Of a stretch of DNA of 64,000 bases, positions 25,261 to 35,848 are shown one piece after another. The notes under the pieces were generated by a model, which was not told the origin of the DNA, made no database searches, and was given only the letters and a program-made list of their open reading frames with translations. This DNA comes from Hofstenia miamia (taxonomy: Eukaryota; Xenacoelomorpha; Acoela; Hofsteniidae), in the NCBI GenBank assembly GCA_900660155.1, contig CABFPE010000134.1, positions 862,167 to 926,166 of the forward strand, read 5' to 3'. Each line of letters begins with the position of its first letter. Positions within the stretch are counted from its first letter, which is position 1. The position numbers and the translations under genes are program-made.

Positions 25261-25449
25261 AGCACCAGTGAAATGCTACTGATAAATCTTCCAAGAGTAA
25301 ATTTTACCAAAAATTTAATTAACCATGTATAAGAGCTCTATTTGCCGAAAAATAAACATAAATTTTTTGTCAATTACTGATTTTTCTTCTTCTTAGATGT
25401 TTAATTTTGTCAAAATCTCTTTGAGTTAGAGGCCAGCGACCTCTTAACT
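25261..25449. other. Spacer between P-like fossil and hAT-like element
   Basis: AT-rich, nothing recognised. Confidence 0.4.
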
Positions 25450-26684
25450 TGTTTACCGGATTTTACCGGATAATATATTCTGAGATAAAACTTGAGTTAA
25501 AATTGGAATTTTCGAGGAAACAAGTTTTTCTGACATATCAGGACGTAGTCTATTAAATAATTGTTTATTTTCATTCGCAAGAGGTCGATATTAATGGAGA
25601 AATGAGGTTGCCCTTCATTCAAACCAAGAGTAATAAAAGTCATTTTTTTTCTATTGGTCTATTTTGCAGCGTGCTAAAAATTTAATGGTTTTCAGAACTG
25701 GAGTGCAGTTTAATAGGAAGTAGAAGTCATAAAAATTCATATTTTTGTTTTTTGCAAAATACGGAAATATTTGTGGCTGAAGTGTCATAAAAGTCATGCT
25801 TTGATATAGCTTCATTAAATTAAGAAAAAAACTTGAAAATTAATGCTGGAGTGTGACTGCTTTAAACATTTAAATTCATTCAATTTCATTTAATGTACTT
25901 CCTGGCCTAACCCCGAGAAATTTAATTGCTAGCTAATTGTTGACCCGACACGAACCATTTCTAAGACTGGCCATATATGCTGACAGTTGAAAAATAATTA
26001 AGGAACTATATACATTATTGTTTCATTGATTATGCATGGCACACGTTTTGCAGAATTGTATGAGTATTCAGGCAAAATATATTAAGATTCACAATATAAT
26101 TGCTTCAATTAAGGCTGCTATCATAAAAAATCAAAGTTGTTCAGTGTTTGACAGAGTTGAAATTCCACCAGATGTTATTACTCCCACCCTTGATCTTGGA
26201 AATGATTCCTGTGAAATAATCGCCTATATCTTGGTACGATTAGAAAATACCGGTTTCACTGCTTTAATAGAGGAAAAGGGGATGGACATTTAATCGAAAT
26301 TGAATGCCAAGTTACGAAATTGTCATTCAACATCGGCTGTAGTTGAGAGACGTTTTTCTATGTTGAGAAAACTCTTAGCCTATGACAGAAATCTTAACCA
26401 CAATAATATATGTCCTGCTATTATAATTTAGTAAAGAAGTTCTTTTAAAAAATTAACGAGTTATTATGTAAGAGTTTTTTGTATTACTTTTATATCTTGT
26501 TCTCAGTAATAAAAAACGTTTTATATTCCTTAAATGAATCATTTTGAAAAATTGATGGTCATATTTTAGGGCATATTTAACTAAATTCTGTCATATTTTG
26601 TCTTAAAAATTTTGTTTTTTAAAGTTATATTTCTGATTGCCCTAGTAATAATTGAACAATATATTATCCGATATCCGGCAGTCA
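25450..26684 (+). mobile_element. Possible hAT-type element carrying a transposase 3' fragment
   Basis: TACCGGATAATATATTC at the left is mirrored at the right by GCCGGATATCGGATAATATA read in reverse, so the ends look like diverged inverted repeats. The hAT C-terminal fragment at 26036-26431 lies inside. Target duplications were not identified. Confidence 0.4.
26036..26431 (+). pseudogene. hAT transposase C-terminal (dimerisation) fragment
   Basis: The first frame (MAHVLQNCMS to GMDI, 26036-26293) ends in a stop. After a frame change comes STSAVVERRFSMLRKLLAYD followed by RNLNHNNI, the VERxFSxLKxLLxxxRxxLxxxNV motif of the hAT C-terminal dimerisation domain. The N-terminal and catalytic parts are missing. 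Confidence 0.7.
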
Positions 26685-27859
26685 AATTATCCGAAAGAGA
26701 GAAATTGGAGAAGGCCTATCAGATGAGTTATACTTAGTGGACAAGATATATTTCGGGTTGACATTTGTCCAAATTTGTGTAAGTGGTCTCTGTTTTTTGC
26801 TAAAAGATAAACACCAAAAATGGTTACAAATGTAGAAGTGATACTTTGAATGATCATTTTCATTCCTGCAGCAAACACAGAGGGTGAAAGAGCACTTCCA
26901 GTCCCTAAGTGTGTCAAAATTGTTATCCGGTTATCATTTGAGCACGGCAAGATCTAAATTTAACTAAAACACTGGATTTTAAACAAATTATTATTTCATT
27001 TGCTGCAATGAAAATGGGAAAAGTTATTTTCAGCTGATAATCATTTTAAATGTTAATTTTAAATACACTATGCTCTTTCTTAATATTGTATTTCAAGTAT
27101 TTACATAAATGTCATTTCTTGTTTCATATGCATATTGGGAAAAAGTGAAATTTTAATAGACCCCAACCTCCAATGGCCCTAGGGGCCCCTCGAAATGTTA
27201 ATACTCTCCCATTCGACTGCACTTACTACAATATTATCTTTATCATGTTCCTTCTCTCAATTTGACTTTGGCGTGATTCGCAGCTCGGAAAACTAATTAT
27301 TGGTACTCTAGCTTCTCCTAAAAAAAGCTTTCTTATGTACTACCAATCCTCTGCATTATGGTACTTCTATCTCCTATTAAATACTTTTTATGCTTCTTAC
27401 TTGCTGTTCCTTTTCTCTAAATACTACCAGAACTACTCAACTGCCAATTCCTTGGGCGTGTCCATTTCTTCTTGCTTTTTACATTGGAGCTGTGAAGTCT
27501 AATGTTCTCACTCTTTTCTCTTTATCTAAAACTACCATATCTGGCCTTCTTACTAGTCTGTATTTTGAAGATCATAGTATCCCAACCTTCACATTGTCTG
27601 CGACTCCATGTGGCTTATGCTACTACTCCTACTACTTATCTCCTACTTTTGTAGCCTATTCAAGATCGAATGTAGCACACATACCTCATTGTCATGCCTG
27701 AACATATACTCTGCCTATCAGATGATCTAACTTAAAGAAACAATTTGCTTATCTCAACCAACTCGTTCATTTTATGACGCATAATTTCTTAAATCATAAC
27801 ATAGATATTTATCAGATCAATTAAAGACAAGTGGAAAATAGCATGCAATTGAATTCATG
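26685..27859. other. Intergenic sequence, partly pyrimidine-rich
   Basis: From about 27200 to 27720 the plus strand is rich in CT and TACTACT words. The open frame there (27390-27701) is compositional and matches nothing known. No other signal. Confidence 0.4.
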
Positions 27860-28885
27860 TTGAAAAATCGCCCGACAATGCGACTTTTAGAAATCGATTC
27901 GATAAGCATTTAAATAGTCGATTACCGATTCGATTCGATTCTATTATTGAAAACTAAACTTGCTTTGAACATATATTTCCTATTGTATCTTATAAACAGA
28001 AGACTAAGAAAAGTTTCAGTGTTGAGTGATTGTCTGACAATTATGACAGTATTGCCTCCAAAGATCACTATGTAATGCTTAAAACGTGTTATAAAGCATT
28101 GCTTACAAATCACAAAAGAAAACTTTTCGAACCTGTATAAGCATAATCAGGGATGCACACGGGCCGGGCCCAAGATTTAGGAAATTACTGGACAAAAACG
28201 GACCTAATAAAATGAATTGTAACAAGCTTGTAATTAAAATTGAAATCTTAATAGAAGCAGCTATCCAACTTGTGTAAAGTTGCATTGAAGATATATGCCA
28301 CCCAAGCAACTTCTGTTCAGTCAGAAAGAGATTGTAGTCAAATTGGACTTAGTGCTACAACCGAAAATTAATGTGTTGAAATAGATCAATAAATTTTAAC
28401 GGCCCGAAAACGAGCTACAAATAATAGTTGATGGACCGGGCCTGAAGAATTCAGCTCGTGTCCATCTTTGAGCATAATGCCATTAAAACATTTATTTTGA
28501 TTTTAAATCAAATTTTAAAAAGTATTTTATCAATTGAGCAATTTATAATAAAGTAATGGATTTTAACATTATTTTCACCAAAATGAAATTTTGACTTAAT
28601 AAAATATTTTAGACTTTTTGACTTTGCAACCATACTAAATATTTACAAAATTCAAATTTTTCCAATCTATGTAAATCTATAAAATATGTTTTTGATCGAA
28701 AAAAAACATTTTGCCCTAGTTAAAAGTCTTCGATCATGAGAGGTTGATTCATTTTCTGTGTTACTAGCGCAATTCTTTTAAAGCACGTCGTAAACAAATA
28801 ATAATCGACCGAATTTGGCCTATTTTGAATCCATTTTCGATTCGATTCCATTTTTAACTTATACATCGTTTCGATTCGATTAAAC
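27860..28885. mobile_element. Possible GATTCGATTCG-rich MITE interrupted by another MITE
   Basis: GATTCGATTCGATTC words occur at 27925-27942 and again in mirrored surroundings at 28838-28885 (CGTTTCGATTCGATTAAAC). The right end could be ...ATGCATCACCCAGG. The left end is not clear. A well-preserved hAT MITE (28148-28470) sits in the middle. Confidence 0.3.
28148..28470. mobile_element. hAT-type MITE with perfect 8-bp target duplication
   Basis: Left end CAGGGATGCACACGGGC; right end in reverse CAAAGATGGACACGAGC. It is flanked on both sides by AGCATAAT (28140-28147 and 28471-28478), an exact 8-bp duplication as made by hAT transposases. Subterminal GGGCCGGGCCC and ACCGGGCC blocks are present. 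323 bp, no coding capacity. Confidence 0.85.
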
Positions 28886-29259
28886 AATGCATCACCCAGG
28901 CTTCTTGAAGAATAACTTCGAGTGTGAATCAGTTATTAACACTTTCTATTTGGGTTATAGACTAATGTAATATTGTCACCGCACATCAAGGAAATTGACC
29001 TTCTAGTACCTTCCATATCAGTAGATCTTCATACTACACGAATTTATTATAAATGTCATATCGAATTATTCACAATTCTCTCCTTTAAGAAATTTACGAT
29101 GGATAATTATCTGTTGTGGATAAATGCCGTTTCACTCATCATATTTTACAATCAATTATATAGATAATTACTAGTGAAGAATGGAGGACTGTTTTTCTTA
29201 AAAATCAAAAAAATCATAAGCAGGTACCAACCCAGGATTTTGTTTACGGGGGGGGGGGG

Positions 29260-29398
29260 NNNNNNNNNNNNNNNNNNNNNNNNNNNNNNNNNNNNNNNNN
29301 NNNNNNNNNNNNNNNNNNNNNNNNNNNNNNNNNNNNNNNNNNNNNNNNNNNNNNNNNNNNNNNNNNNNNNNNNNNNNNNNNNNNNNNNNNNNNNNNNN
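29260..29398. other. Assembly gap of 139 N inside a G homopolymer
   Basis: The gap is flanked on both sides by runs of about ten G. A long G tract probably stopped sequencing or assembly. Confidence 0.95.
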
Positions 29399-29559
29399 GG
29401 GGGGGGGGGGCGAATCGTGGAATATTTTCGATTTTTGAAAACGCTTAAATTCAACATATAAACCTTTATTTTACCATAATATGAACAATAAAACGAATAA
29501 ACTCATTCCAAAATTTTTATTGAACAAAATAAATATTATTATTATTTAAGGATCATTCT

Positions 29560-29725
29560 TCTATTCTTTTGATCCACGAAGCTCTCGATCAGGTTTGTTA
29601 TATTTATTTCCAAATCTTCTACTTTAAATAACATCAGTACCATTTAATCTGTCTTCCTTCAGTTTATTTCTTAAAAATGTTTTCATTAATTTTAATGCCG
29701 AAAACGTCCGTTCCCGATTCCTAGA
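29560..29725 (-). pseudogene. hAT transposase C-terminal fragment
   Basis: Minus strand reads NRERTFSALKLMKTFLRNKL and then KEDRLNGTDVI, the ERSFSxLKxIKxxLRxxxxxxRLNGL motif of hAT dimerisation domains, followed by a stop. It is distinct from the hAT type at 26036 (RxxLxxxNV motif). Confidence 0.7.
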
Positions 29726-29990
29726 AATATATACATGTTTATGTCTACAGGTTGATGATGACGAGTGAGTACGTCCTAAAGAAACTAGTAGTCATATCTA
29801 CATTGTACACATCATGGTAGAAATATTGAAGAAAATTATTTGTTTAATGTTAATTTAAATTTTTATTCTTTTTTGTTTTATTTAATCATAAAAAACTTAA
29901 TATGTCCAGATGTAATTGTACTTAAATATGAGTCTGTTGGGGGCGGGGGAGAGCGCGGGCCCTTCGGCCCCCTCTAAATAGGTCCTTATG

Positions 29991-30055
29991 ATTTATATGA
30001 TTCATAAGTAACTGTAATTAAACCTAGATACTTAGTTCTTAAAATGGTTTAAAGA
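29991..30055. other. Spacer downstream of LINE B tail
   Basis: Short AT-rich stretch with no feature. Confidence 0.4.
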
Positions 30056-30195
30056 ATATATAATGTAATGTAATGTAATGTATCCACACTTTACTTCCTG
30101 TACACAACACAAAGTGTCATGTAAAAAGGAAAGTTGGAAAAATTCAATAGAAACATTACTATAGGAACCGGGGGAGAGTTCCATTATTAATATAT

Positions 30196-32765
30196 TTAAG
30201 TGCTGCTGGTAGAAAGGCATTGCTCCATCCTACGTCTCTTCATGTCTAGAATAACTTTAGTTCGAGTACTATGTTTAGAGAATTTCATTCTTTCATGCAT
30301 GGGATGATCATTATGAATCTTCCAGGCGTATTGTTTGAGCGGTTTTCGTAAGGATTTTCTATTATTTTCCGAAATTCCTGGTACCCACACCATAGAAGCA
30401 TATGTATATATTGGCTTAACGTATGTTTTAAAAATCATCCATTGTTTATGGGTTGGAATAAATTCAATAAAGACGTTGATAAAATAGAACGAAATGCCTT
30501 ACAAACAATATAATCCACTTGATAATTCCAGTTCAAATCCTTATTTATTTTAATACCCAGATATTTTACTAAGGTTGTTCCATGAAGTTCAAGTCCATCG
30601 CATTTAATTGACTTATTTAGTAAAGGTATCATTCTTGAGTTCTTGATATTAGGATGCCTACACTCCAATACCATTGATTTTGCTTCATTAATTATTAGGT
30701 TGTTTGTTTTTGACATTTGTTAGACATCATTAACATTATTCTCAAAACTATGCTCGTCCTTTTCACTAGTCATTGTTAGAATATCTCCAGTTATACATGT
30801 ATCATCCGAATATTTAATTATTTCTGATGTTGCAGGGTAAGTTGGTTTCTTTGTACATATTTCATCAGTAATGGTTGTAAACAGCGCACCTGACATTGGT
30901 CCCCCTTGCGGCACTCCAACAGATAGAGTAATATTTTCAGAATATTTTAATCTTTCGAATTGAACACACTGATTAAAATTAGAAAGATAGTTACTGATAA
31001 AATTTGCCATCCATGGTGATTGCAGTTTTATTCTATTTACGATTTTGTTTTGCACTACTGTGTTATAAGCACTACTGTAATCTAAAAAGGCAATCTTTAC
31101 TATAGCCGTTTGCTTAGAGTTCAGTGTTGTCGTTATTTTGTCCATTAAATACAATAATGCATCTGTTGTTGACCTATCTTTTTTGTAGGCAAATTGGTTT
31201 GAATCTAGAGAATTATTAAATTTACTAGTACAGAAAGCTGCTAATATAGAGTCCAGACATCTTGTTGCAATGGGTGTTATTGTTATTGGTCTGAAGTGTT
31301 TATAGTTATTTTTATCTGGATTTGGTATTTTAGGTTTGGGTATTACTACTGTTGATTTCCAACTTTTTGGGTAATAACACTCATGTAGACATTTTTGGTA
31401 TAAATATCGATAGGGTTTAGCCAGCTCCTTTGCGAATTTTTTAAAAACCCAGGGTGGTAATACGCTTTTTCCCGGTGATGTTTTTGGTCTTATCTTTCTA
31501 AAAGTGTTCTCCACCATTATTTCTGTAATTATTGGTACCTCTTCATCATGGTTGCCAAAATCGCACAATTGATCGTCCAGAGATTTATATTTGTTTAATG
31601 AAGTGAAACCCATATTAAGCGTATGTGCTTCAGAGGAGTTTATTTGTATCTTAGGTTTTGCTGGTTTCGTGCGTCTTCTCATTTCAATATATAATTGATC
31701 GACGGTAAGTTTTTCCATTTCTTGTCGTCTTTTAGTTTTCACATATTTGTTAATTTTTCTTTGCAAAACGTTCAGTTCATGCTTCTTTTGACTTTTTAGT
31801 AACGACTTCTTTTTGGCCAGCATAGATCTTAAGAAAGTATTCTGTATATATTGCATTCCTTTATTGCGGACTTTATAATTAGTAGTGTTGATTTTTAAAA
31901 TTTGTAAGATTTGCTTTTCAATTATATCAACTTGATTATCAATTTTGTTGTCCCTTTTAAGTAGTTCATCCCAATCCATGTCATGTAATATTGTCTCCAT
32001 TTTGGTTATATTAACATTTTCGATGTTGTATTCGGCTTTAAACGGATATCTTGCTTTATTACAGGAAGAGAATTTAGGTTTCAGAGTAATTGCCATATGG
32101 TATATGATGTTACAGCTTCCTATTGGTGGTTCCATTTCTACTGTATATACATTTTTATCTGTTAAATATGCCACGTCCAGTTGGTTTTCGTTGGGAAAAA
32201 ACGTAGGCTTATCTACTATGTTGGTCAGCTGAAAATCTTCAATTACTTGTAAAGTTTTTTGATTTGCGTCACCAAGTAATATTATATAGGCATTTTGGTA
32301 AACCTTAGATATAAATTTCATTGTGGATCTTAATATCTTATTGCTTTCATGTTTTCTTCTTCTTGGTGGTAGATACAAATTAATAGCCACTATACACCCA
32401 TACCTCTTAGGTAAGAACCTGGGTCTGCAGACTACTACGATCATTTCAATATCAGGTGTTGACACTTCTTTTATCATTTTAGGAACATGAATGCACCAGT
32501 CCTTACTGACATACATAAGTAGACCACCCCCACCTGTTTCTAAGAAATTATCTAAGTTGCGATCAAGTCTTATAAGGTAGTAGTTTTCTATATTTAGTGT
32601 CACATTTGGTGTATTCTTATTTAACTTCGTTTCCTGAATACATGCTAAAACATAGGAATTTTCTTTGAGTACACTTTGAAATTCGAGAAATTTCGATACT
32701 ATGCCATTGACATTATTACTAAAAACACTTGGGTAGGATGATTTAGATAAGTCATAGGTGTTTAG
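30196..32765 (-). pseudogene. LINE B ORF2: APE endonuclease and reverse transcriptase
   Basis: Starts right after the ORF1 stop (32764-32766) in the same frame with LNTYDLSKSSYPSVFSNN. Endonuclease signs: CIQETKL (catalytic Glu), GGGGLLMYVSKDW, then NLYLPP and LLGDANQKT. Reverse transcriptase signs: PKSWKSTVVIPKP, FRPITITPIA, FAYKKDRSTTDALLYL, FLDYSSAYNTV (motif A Asp), GVPQGGPMSGALF and IKYSDDTCITG (motif C, YSDD for YADD). A TAG at 30717-30719 ends the long frame. The next frame, from 30716, continues with NEAKSMVLECR and TTLVKYLGIKI, then a frameshift near 30435 leads to FKTYVKPIYTYASMVWVPG. The protein would replicate the element by target-primed reverse transcription. Confidence 0.88.
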
Positions 32766-33420
32766 TCAATTGACAATTTTAATGTTTCCATCAAATAATT
32801 GCAGGTTCTTTATTCGTATTTGTTTAGGGTCTTTACCTTCTTTGTCTATCAATTCTCTCCTTCTTTTTAGCAGATTGTTCTCAATTTCCTCTTCTTGTAT
32901 TGTTAATCCATGGGATATGAAAAGATTTTTAACAAAAGAGTAGTTCTTAAGTGCACTACGATTGGCTAGGATCTTCCGTACATCGAAAGGGTCCTTTAAT
33001 TTTATATTTATCATTCTTGGTTGTTTTCTTGATTCGTGATACTTACCCCTTCGATAAATATCAGCAATTTGGACAATACGATTACCACCGAGGAACTTTA
33101 GAACTTTTTCAACTCTCAAGAAATCATCTTCTAGTTTATCAAATTTATTATCTTTGGTACTTTCCGGTAGATTGCTTAGTCTTAGATCACATATCACTTG
33201 AGGTTTGATTTCCTTGATGTCATGATCCATTTGATTAACTAAAGTTTTCTTAGATGACTTTTGTACAGCTTCGGAATATGATTTAGTGTTTTCAGTAATT
33301 AATTTAACGTTATCTTCCAGCGATTTTAAGTATTCATTAAACTGGTTCTCTCCATAGAATGGAATGCATGTATTGCATTTCCATAGTGCAATACCTAAAT
33401 TTAGTTTTACAATTCCTTTG
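32766..33420 (-). pseudogene. LINE B ORF1 (RRM-like nucleic-acid-binding protein)
   Basis: The open part 33230-32766 has an RRM-like ORF1p layout: LRLSNLPEST, DDFLRVEKVLKFLGG, RRGKYHESRKQPRMINIKL, then LANRSALKNYSFVKNLFISH and LLKRRRELIDKEGKDPKQIR. Upstream in the same frame comes WKCNTCIPFYGENQFNEYL, where W..C..C looks like the end of a PHD-type zinc finger; in the tandem copy an HAEC lies in front of it. The ATG of the tandem copy is not conserved here (ATT). It ends at TGA (32766-32768) followed by CTA. Confidence 0.75.
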
Positions 33421-33480
33421 ATTAAATCTCTGTGTGTGCCATCTTACCCAAACATTTCAATATGAATGTGACAATGCTTT

Positions 33481-34490
33481 TATCATTTTAGGAACATGAA
33501 TGCACCGGTTCTTATATATATATATATATATACCACCCTCACCTGTTTCTAAGAAATTATCTAAGTTGCGATCAAGTCTTATAAGGTAGTAGTTTTCTAT
33601 ATTTAGTGTCACATTTGGTGTATTCTTATTTAACTTCGTTTCCTGAATACATGCTAAAACATAGGAATTTTCTTTGAGTACACTTTGAAATTCGAGAAAT
33701 TTCGATACTATGCCATTGAAATTATTTCTAAAAACACTTGGGTAGGATGATTTAGATAAGTCATAGGTGTTTAGTCAATTGACAATTTTAATGTTTCCAT
33801 CAAATAATTGCAGGTTCTTTATTCGTATTTGTTTAGGGTCTTTACCTTCTTTGTCTATCAATTCTCTCCTTCTTTTTAGCAGATTGTTCTCAATTTCCTC
33901 TTCTTGTATTGTTAATCCATGGGATATGAAAAGATTTTTAACAAAAGAGTAGTTCTTAAGTGCACTACGATTGGCTAGGATCTTCCGTACATCGAAAGGG
34001 TCCTTTAATTTTATATTTATCATTCTTGGTTGTTTTCTTGATTCGTGATACTTACCCCTTCGATAAATATCAGCAATTTGGACAATACGATTACCACCGA
34101 GGAACTCTAGAACTTTTTCAACTCTCAAGAAATCATCTTCTAGTTTATCAAATTTATTATCTTTGGTACTTTCCGGTAGATTGCTTAGTCTTAGATCACA
34201 TATCACTTGAGGTTTGATTTCCTTGATGTCATGATCCATTTGATTAACTAAGATTTTCTTAGATGACTTTTGTACAGCTTCGGAATATGATTTAGTGTTT
34301 TCAGTAATTAATTTACCGTTATCTTCCATCGATTTTAAGTATTCATTAAACTGGTTCTCTCCATAGAGTGGCATGCATGTATCGCATAACCATAGTGCAA
34401 TACCTACATTTAGTTTTACATTTCCTTTGATAAGATCTATGTTTGCATCATCAAAACCAACACATTCTGCATGATATTGTACAGTTGGAT
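33481..34490 (-). repeat. Tandem duplicate of LINE B 5' end
   Basis: Repeats 32474-33480 with an offset of 1009 bp and few substitutions. It contains the ORF1 region (open 34374-33775, MPLYGENQFNEYLKSMEDN...), the same TGA CTA and the first part of the endonuclease. The endonuclease start has an (AT)n expansion at 33511-33532 that replaces coding sequence. Upstream of the ATG the frame reads HAECVGFDD and WLCDTC, consistent with a PHD finger, so ORF1 may start further right. The unit stops in mid-endonuclease where it meets the 5' end of the main copy. Confidence 0.85.
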
Positions 34491-34532
34491 ATGTTCAGTT
34501 CTATATGAGGTAGGGCGAACCTAAGTAGAACA

Positions 34533-34665
34533 AATCTTCAATAGACCAACAAAATCCAAAACATCAAAATCCAGATATTTTTATAAAGGTAACTGCAGAA
34601 AAATGAAGATAAAATTGAATTAAAATCGAAATACGATTAACTTTAATTACGAGTCATCAAAAGAA
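34533..34665 (+). pseudogene. Decayed third copy of the LDLa gene leader
   Basis: Matches about 35888-36008 of the right arm: shared AACAAATCTTCAATA, ACCAACAAAAT, TTTATAAAGGTAACT, ATACGATTAACT and TTACGAGTCATCAAAA. It carries several stops and many substitutions and stops before the signal-peptide exon. It lies in direct orientation about 1.35 kb before the right copy. Confidence 0.75.
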
Positions 34666-34699
34666 CAAATATATATATTTTAATAAACCAGTACCGGTT

Positions 34700-35195
34700 G
34701 GCTTTCTATAAATTCCTGTAGCAAAGCCGTTTGAATTTCAATTCAAATTCACCTGTGACATTAAAAATAGCCCTAATTAAAGGAGCAATACATCGAATTT
34801 GTGATGTCTCAAGTTCTTATGACATCATAAACCAAGTAATAATCAAGTTAAAATGGAATCTGAAGAAGAACGAATATCCAAGTAATTTTATTAACAAATA
34901 TATTAAAGAAACAGTGGATGAAATATTGAACAAGACAGGGAAATATTCTAATAATTTTGAATATAGAGGTAAGCACATAGCAGGTATGATTAATCAAATA
35001 CGATGAATAAATATATAAAAGAAAATGCAAGATATATTCATACAACGAGATAGCTTTGTCAAAACCTAGAATTAAAATCAATGACAAAGATACCCGAGAA
35101 GTCCAATGTTATCTATGAAATAAATTGAAACTGTGATGAGGATTATATTGGACATAGTAGCAGACAACTAAGCAGAAGAATAAAAGAGCACTAAA
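34700..35195 (+). mobile_element. Penelope-like element fragment (RT end and GIY-YIG nuclease)
   Basis: A decayed fragment on the plus strand. NFNSNSPVTLKIALIKGAIH followed by RICDV matches the segment after the Penelope RT (NxxSxHPxxxKxxxixxLixRAxxIc). KKNEYPSNFINKYI matches the NGYP block. At 35101-35192 NVIYEI and YIGHSSRQLSRRIKEH match the GIY-YIG endonuclease (vYkIxCxxCxxxYIGxTxRxLxxRixEH). It is a Penelope-like element of the endonuclease-bearing class. It is broken; the 5' part is missing. Confidence 0.75.
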
Positions 35196-35207
35196 CTGAG
35201 GCAACAA

Positions 35208-35378
35208 CAGAGATGGAATCGGATCGGATCGGATCAGATACGGATCGGATCTTCATTTAGAGAAACTTCGGATCCGTTTCGGATTGAAAACTAAAATTTC
35301 TTTTAAAAGTTCGGATTCGGATCTTGAAGTTTCGGATCCAGATTGGATCTTAAAATCTTGGATCCGATTCCATCTCTG
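35208..35378. mobile_element. Short hAT-type MITE, CGGATC-rich
   Basis: Perfect 18-bp inverted ends CAGAGATGGAATCGGATC. Flanks are GGCAACAA (35200-35207) and GGCAAAAA (35379-35386), an 8-bp target duplication with one change. 171 bp of mostly GGATC/CGGAT words. A decayed relative lies near 42985-43275. Confidence 0.85.
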
Positions 35379-35750
35379 GGCAAAAATATCAGAACACCAA
35401 AGAAAATGTGGATTGAATTATGACATCAAAATTTAAAGAACTACCATCCCCAAAAATTTAAAAGTAATCGAAAGTATATACATAAGATCAATGCAACCAA
35501 GTCTTACCACCAAAGATGATTACATATAGTATAAATTACCTTTAATCAACGTTTAGTTGTATATTATCTTTTAAAAAAATAGTGCATATTTAGAGGGAAT
35601 TTTTGTAAATTGGCGATGCTAAAGTTGAGGAAATATATTTTTTATTCTAATGCTTTTGTTAAAAATACTAAAGATCTTAACAACAATAAAATATTAAATT
35701 ATTAACGAAAATTACATCTAGTAACTCAAATCAATATTTTAAATATAGTT

Positions 35751-35795
35751 TACAGGGTGTCATATAAATGTTTTTGTTAAATAAAGGAGCCTTAG
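35751..35795 (+). repeat. Mariner-TIR-like sequence upstream of the right LDLa gene
   Basis: TACAGGGTGTCATATAAATG and the following AAATAAAGG resemble the terminal repeat of the mariner at 16202. Its mirror is at 15678. It lies about 100 bp before the leader ORF. Confidence 0.45.
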
Positions 35796-35848
35796 ATAAG
35801 CTCTAAAGTAGTTAGTTTTAAAATTATCATTAATATAAGGAGAGGGCA

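Larger units (their letters stand above)
29225..29990 (-). mobile_element. hAT element 3' part with G/C-run end and gap
   Basis: Read on minus, a hAT transposase C-terminal fragment (29725-29560) is followed by AT-rich 3' sequence, then a C-run, the 139-N gap (29260-29398), another C-run and GTAAACAAAATCCTGGGTTG, which resembles hAT ends. At the other side 29940-29978 is strikingly GC-rich (GCGGGCCCTTCGGCCCCCT). The exact ends are uncertain. Confidence 0.5.
30056..33480 (-). mobile_element. Near-intact LINE B (CR1/L2/Rex1-like, two ORFs)
   Basis: Minus-strand non-LTR retrotransposon: ORF1 (about 33420-32766), ORF2 (32765 to about 30196), 3' UTR and a terminal (ACATT)n tail at about 30082-30056. 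A pentamer tail and an APE endonuclease plus RT place it near CR1/L2/Rex1. ORF1 and ORF2 are in the same frame, divided only by TGA CTA. ORF2 carries one stop and one frameshift near its C-terminus, so decay is slight and the insertion is young. Its 5' end runs directly into a second copy of its own first ~1.0 kb. Confidence 0.88.

Noticed and set aside
27390-27701. 103-codon ORF on plus
   Set aside because: Low-complexity Leu/Ser/Thr/Tyr composition from pyrimidine-rich DNA, no motif, no splice context.
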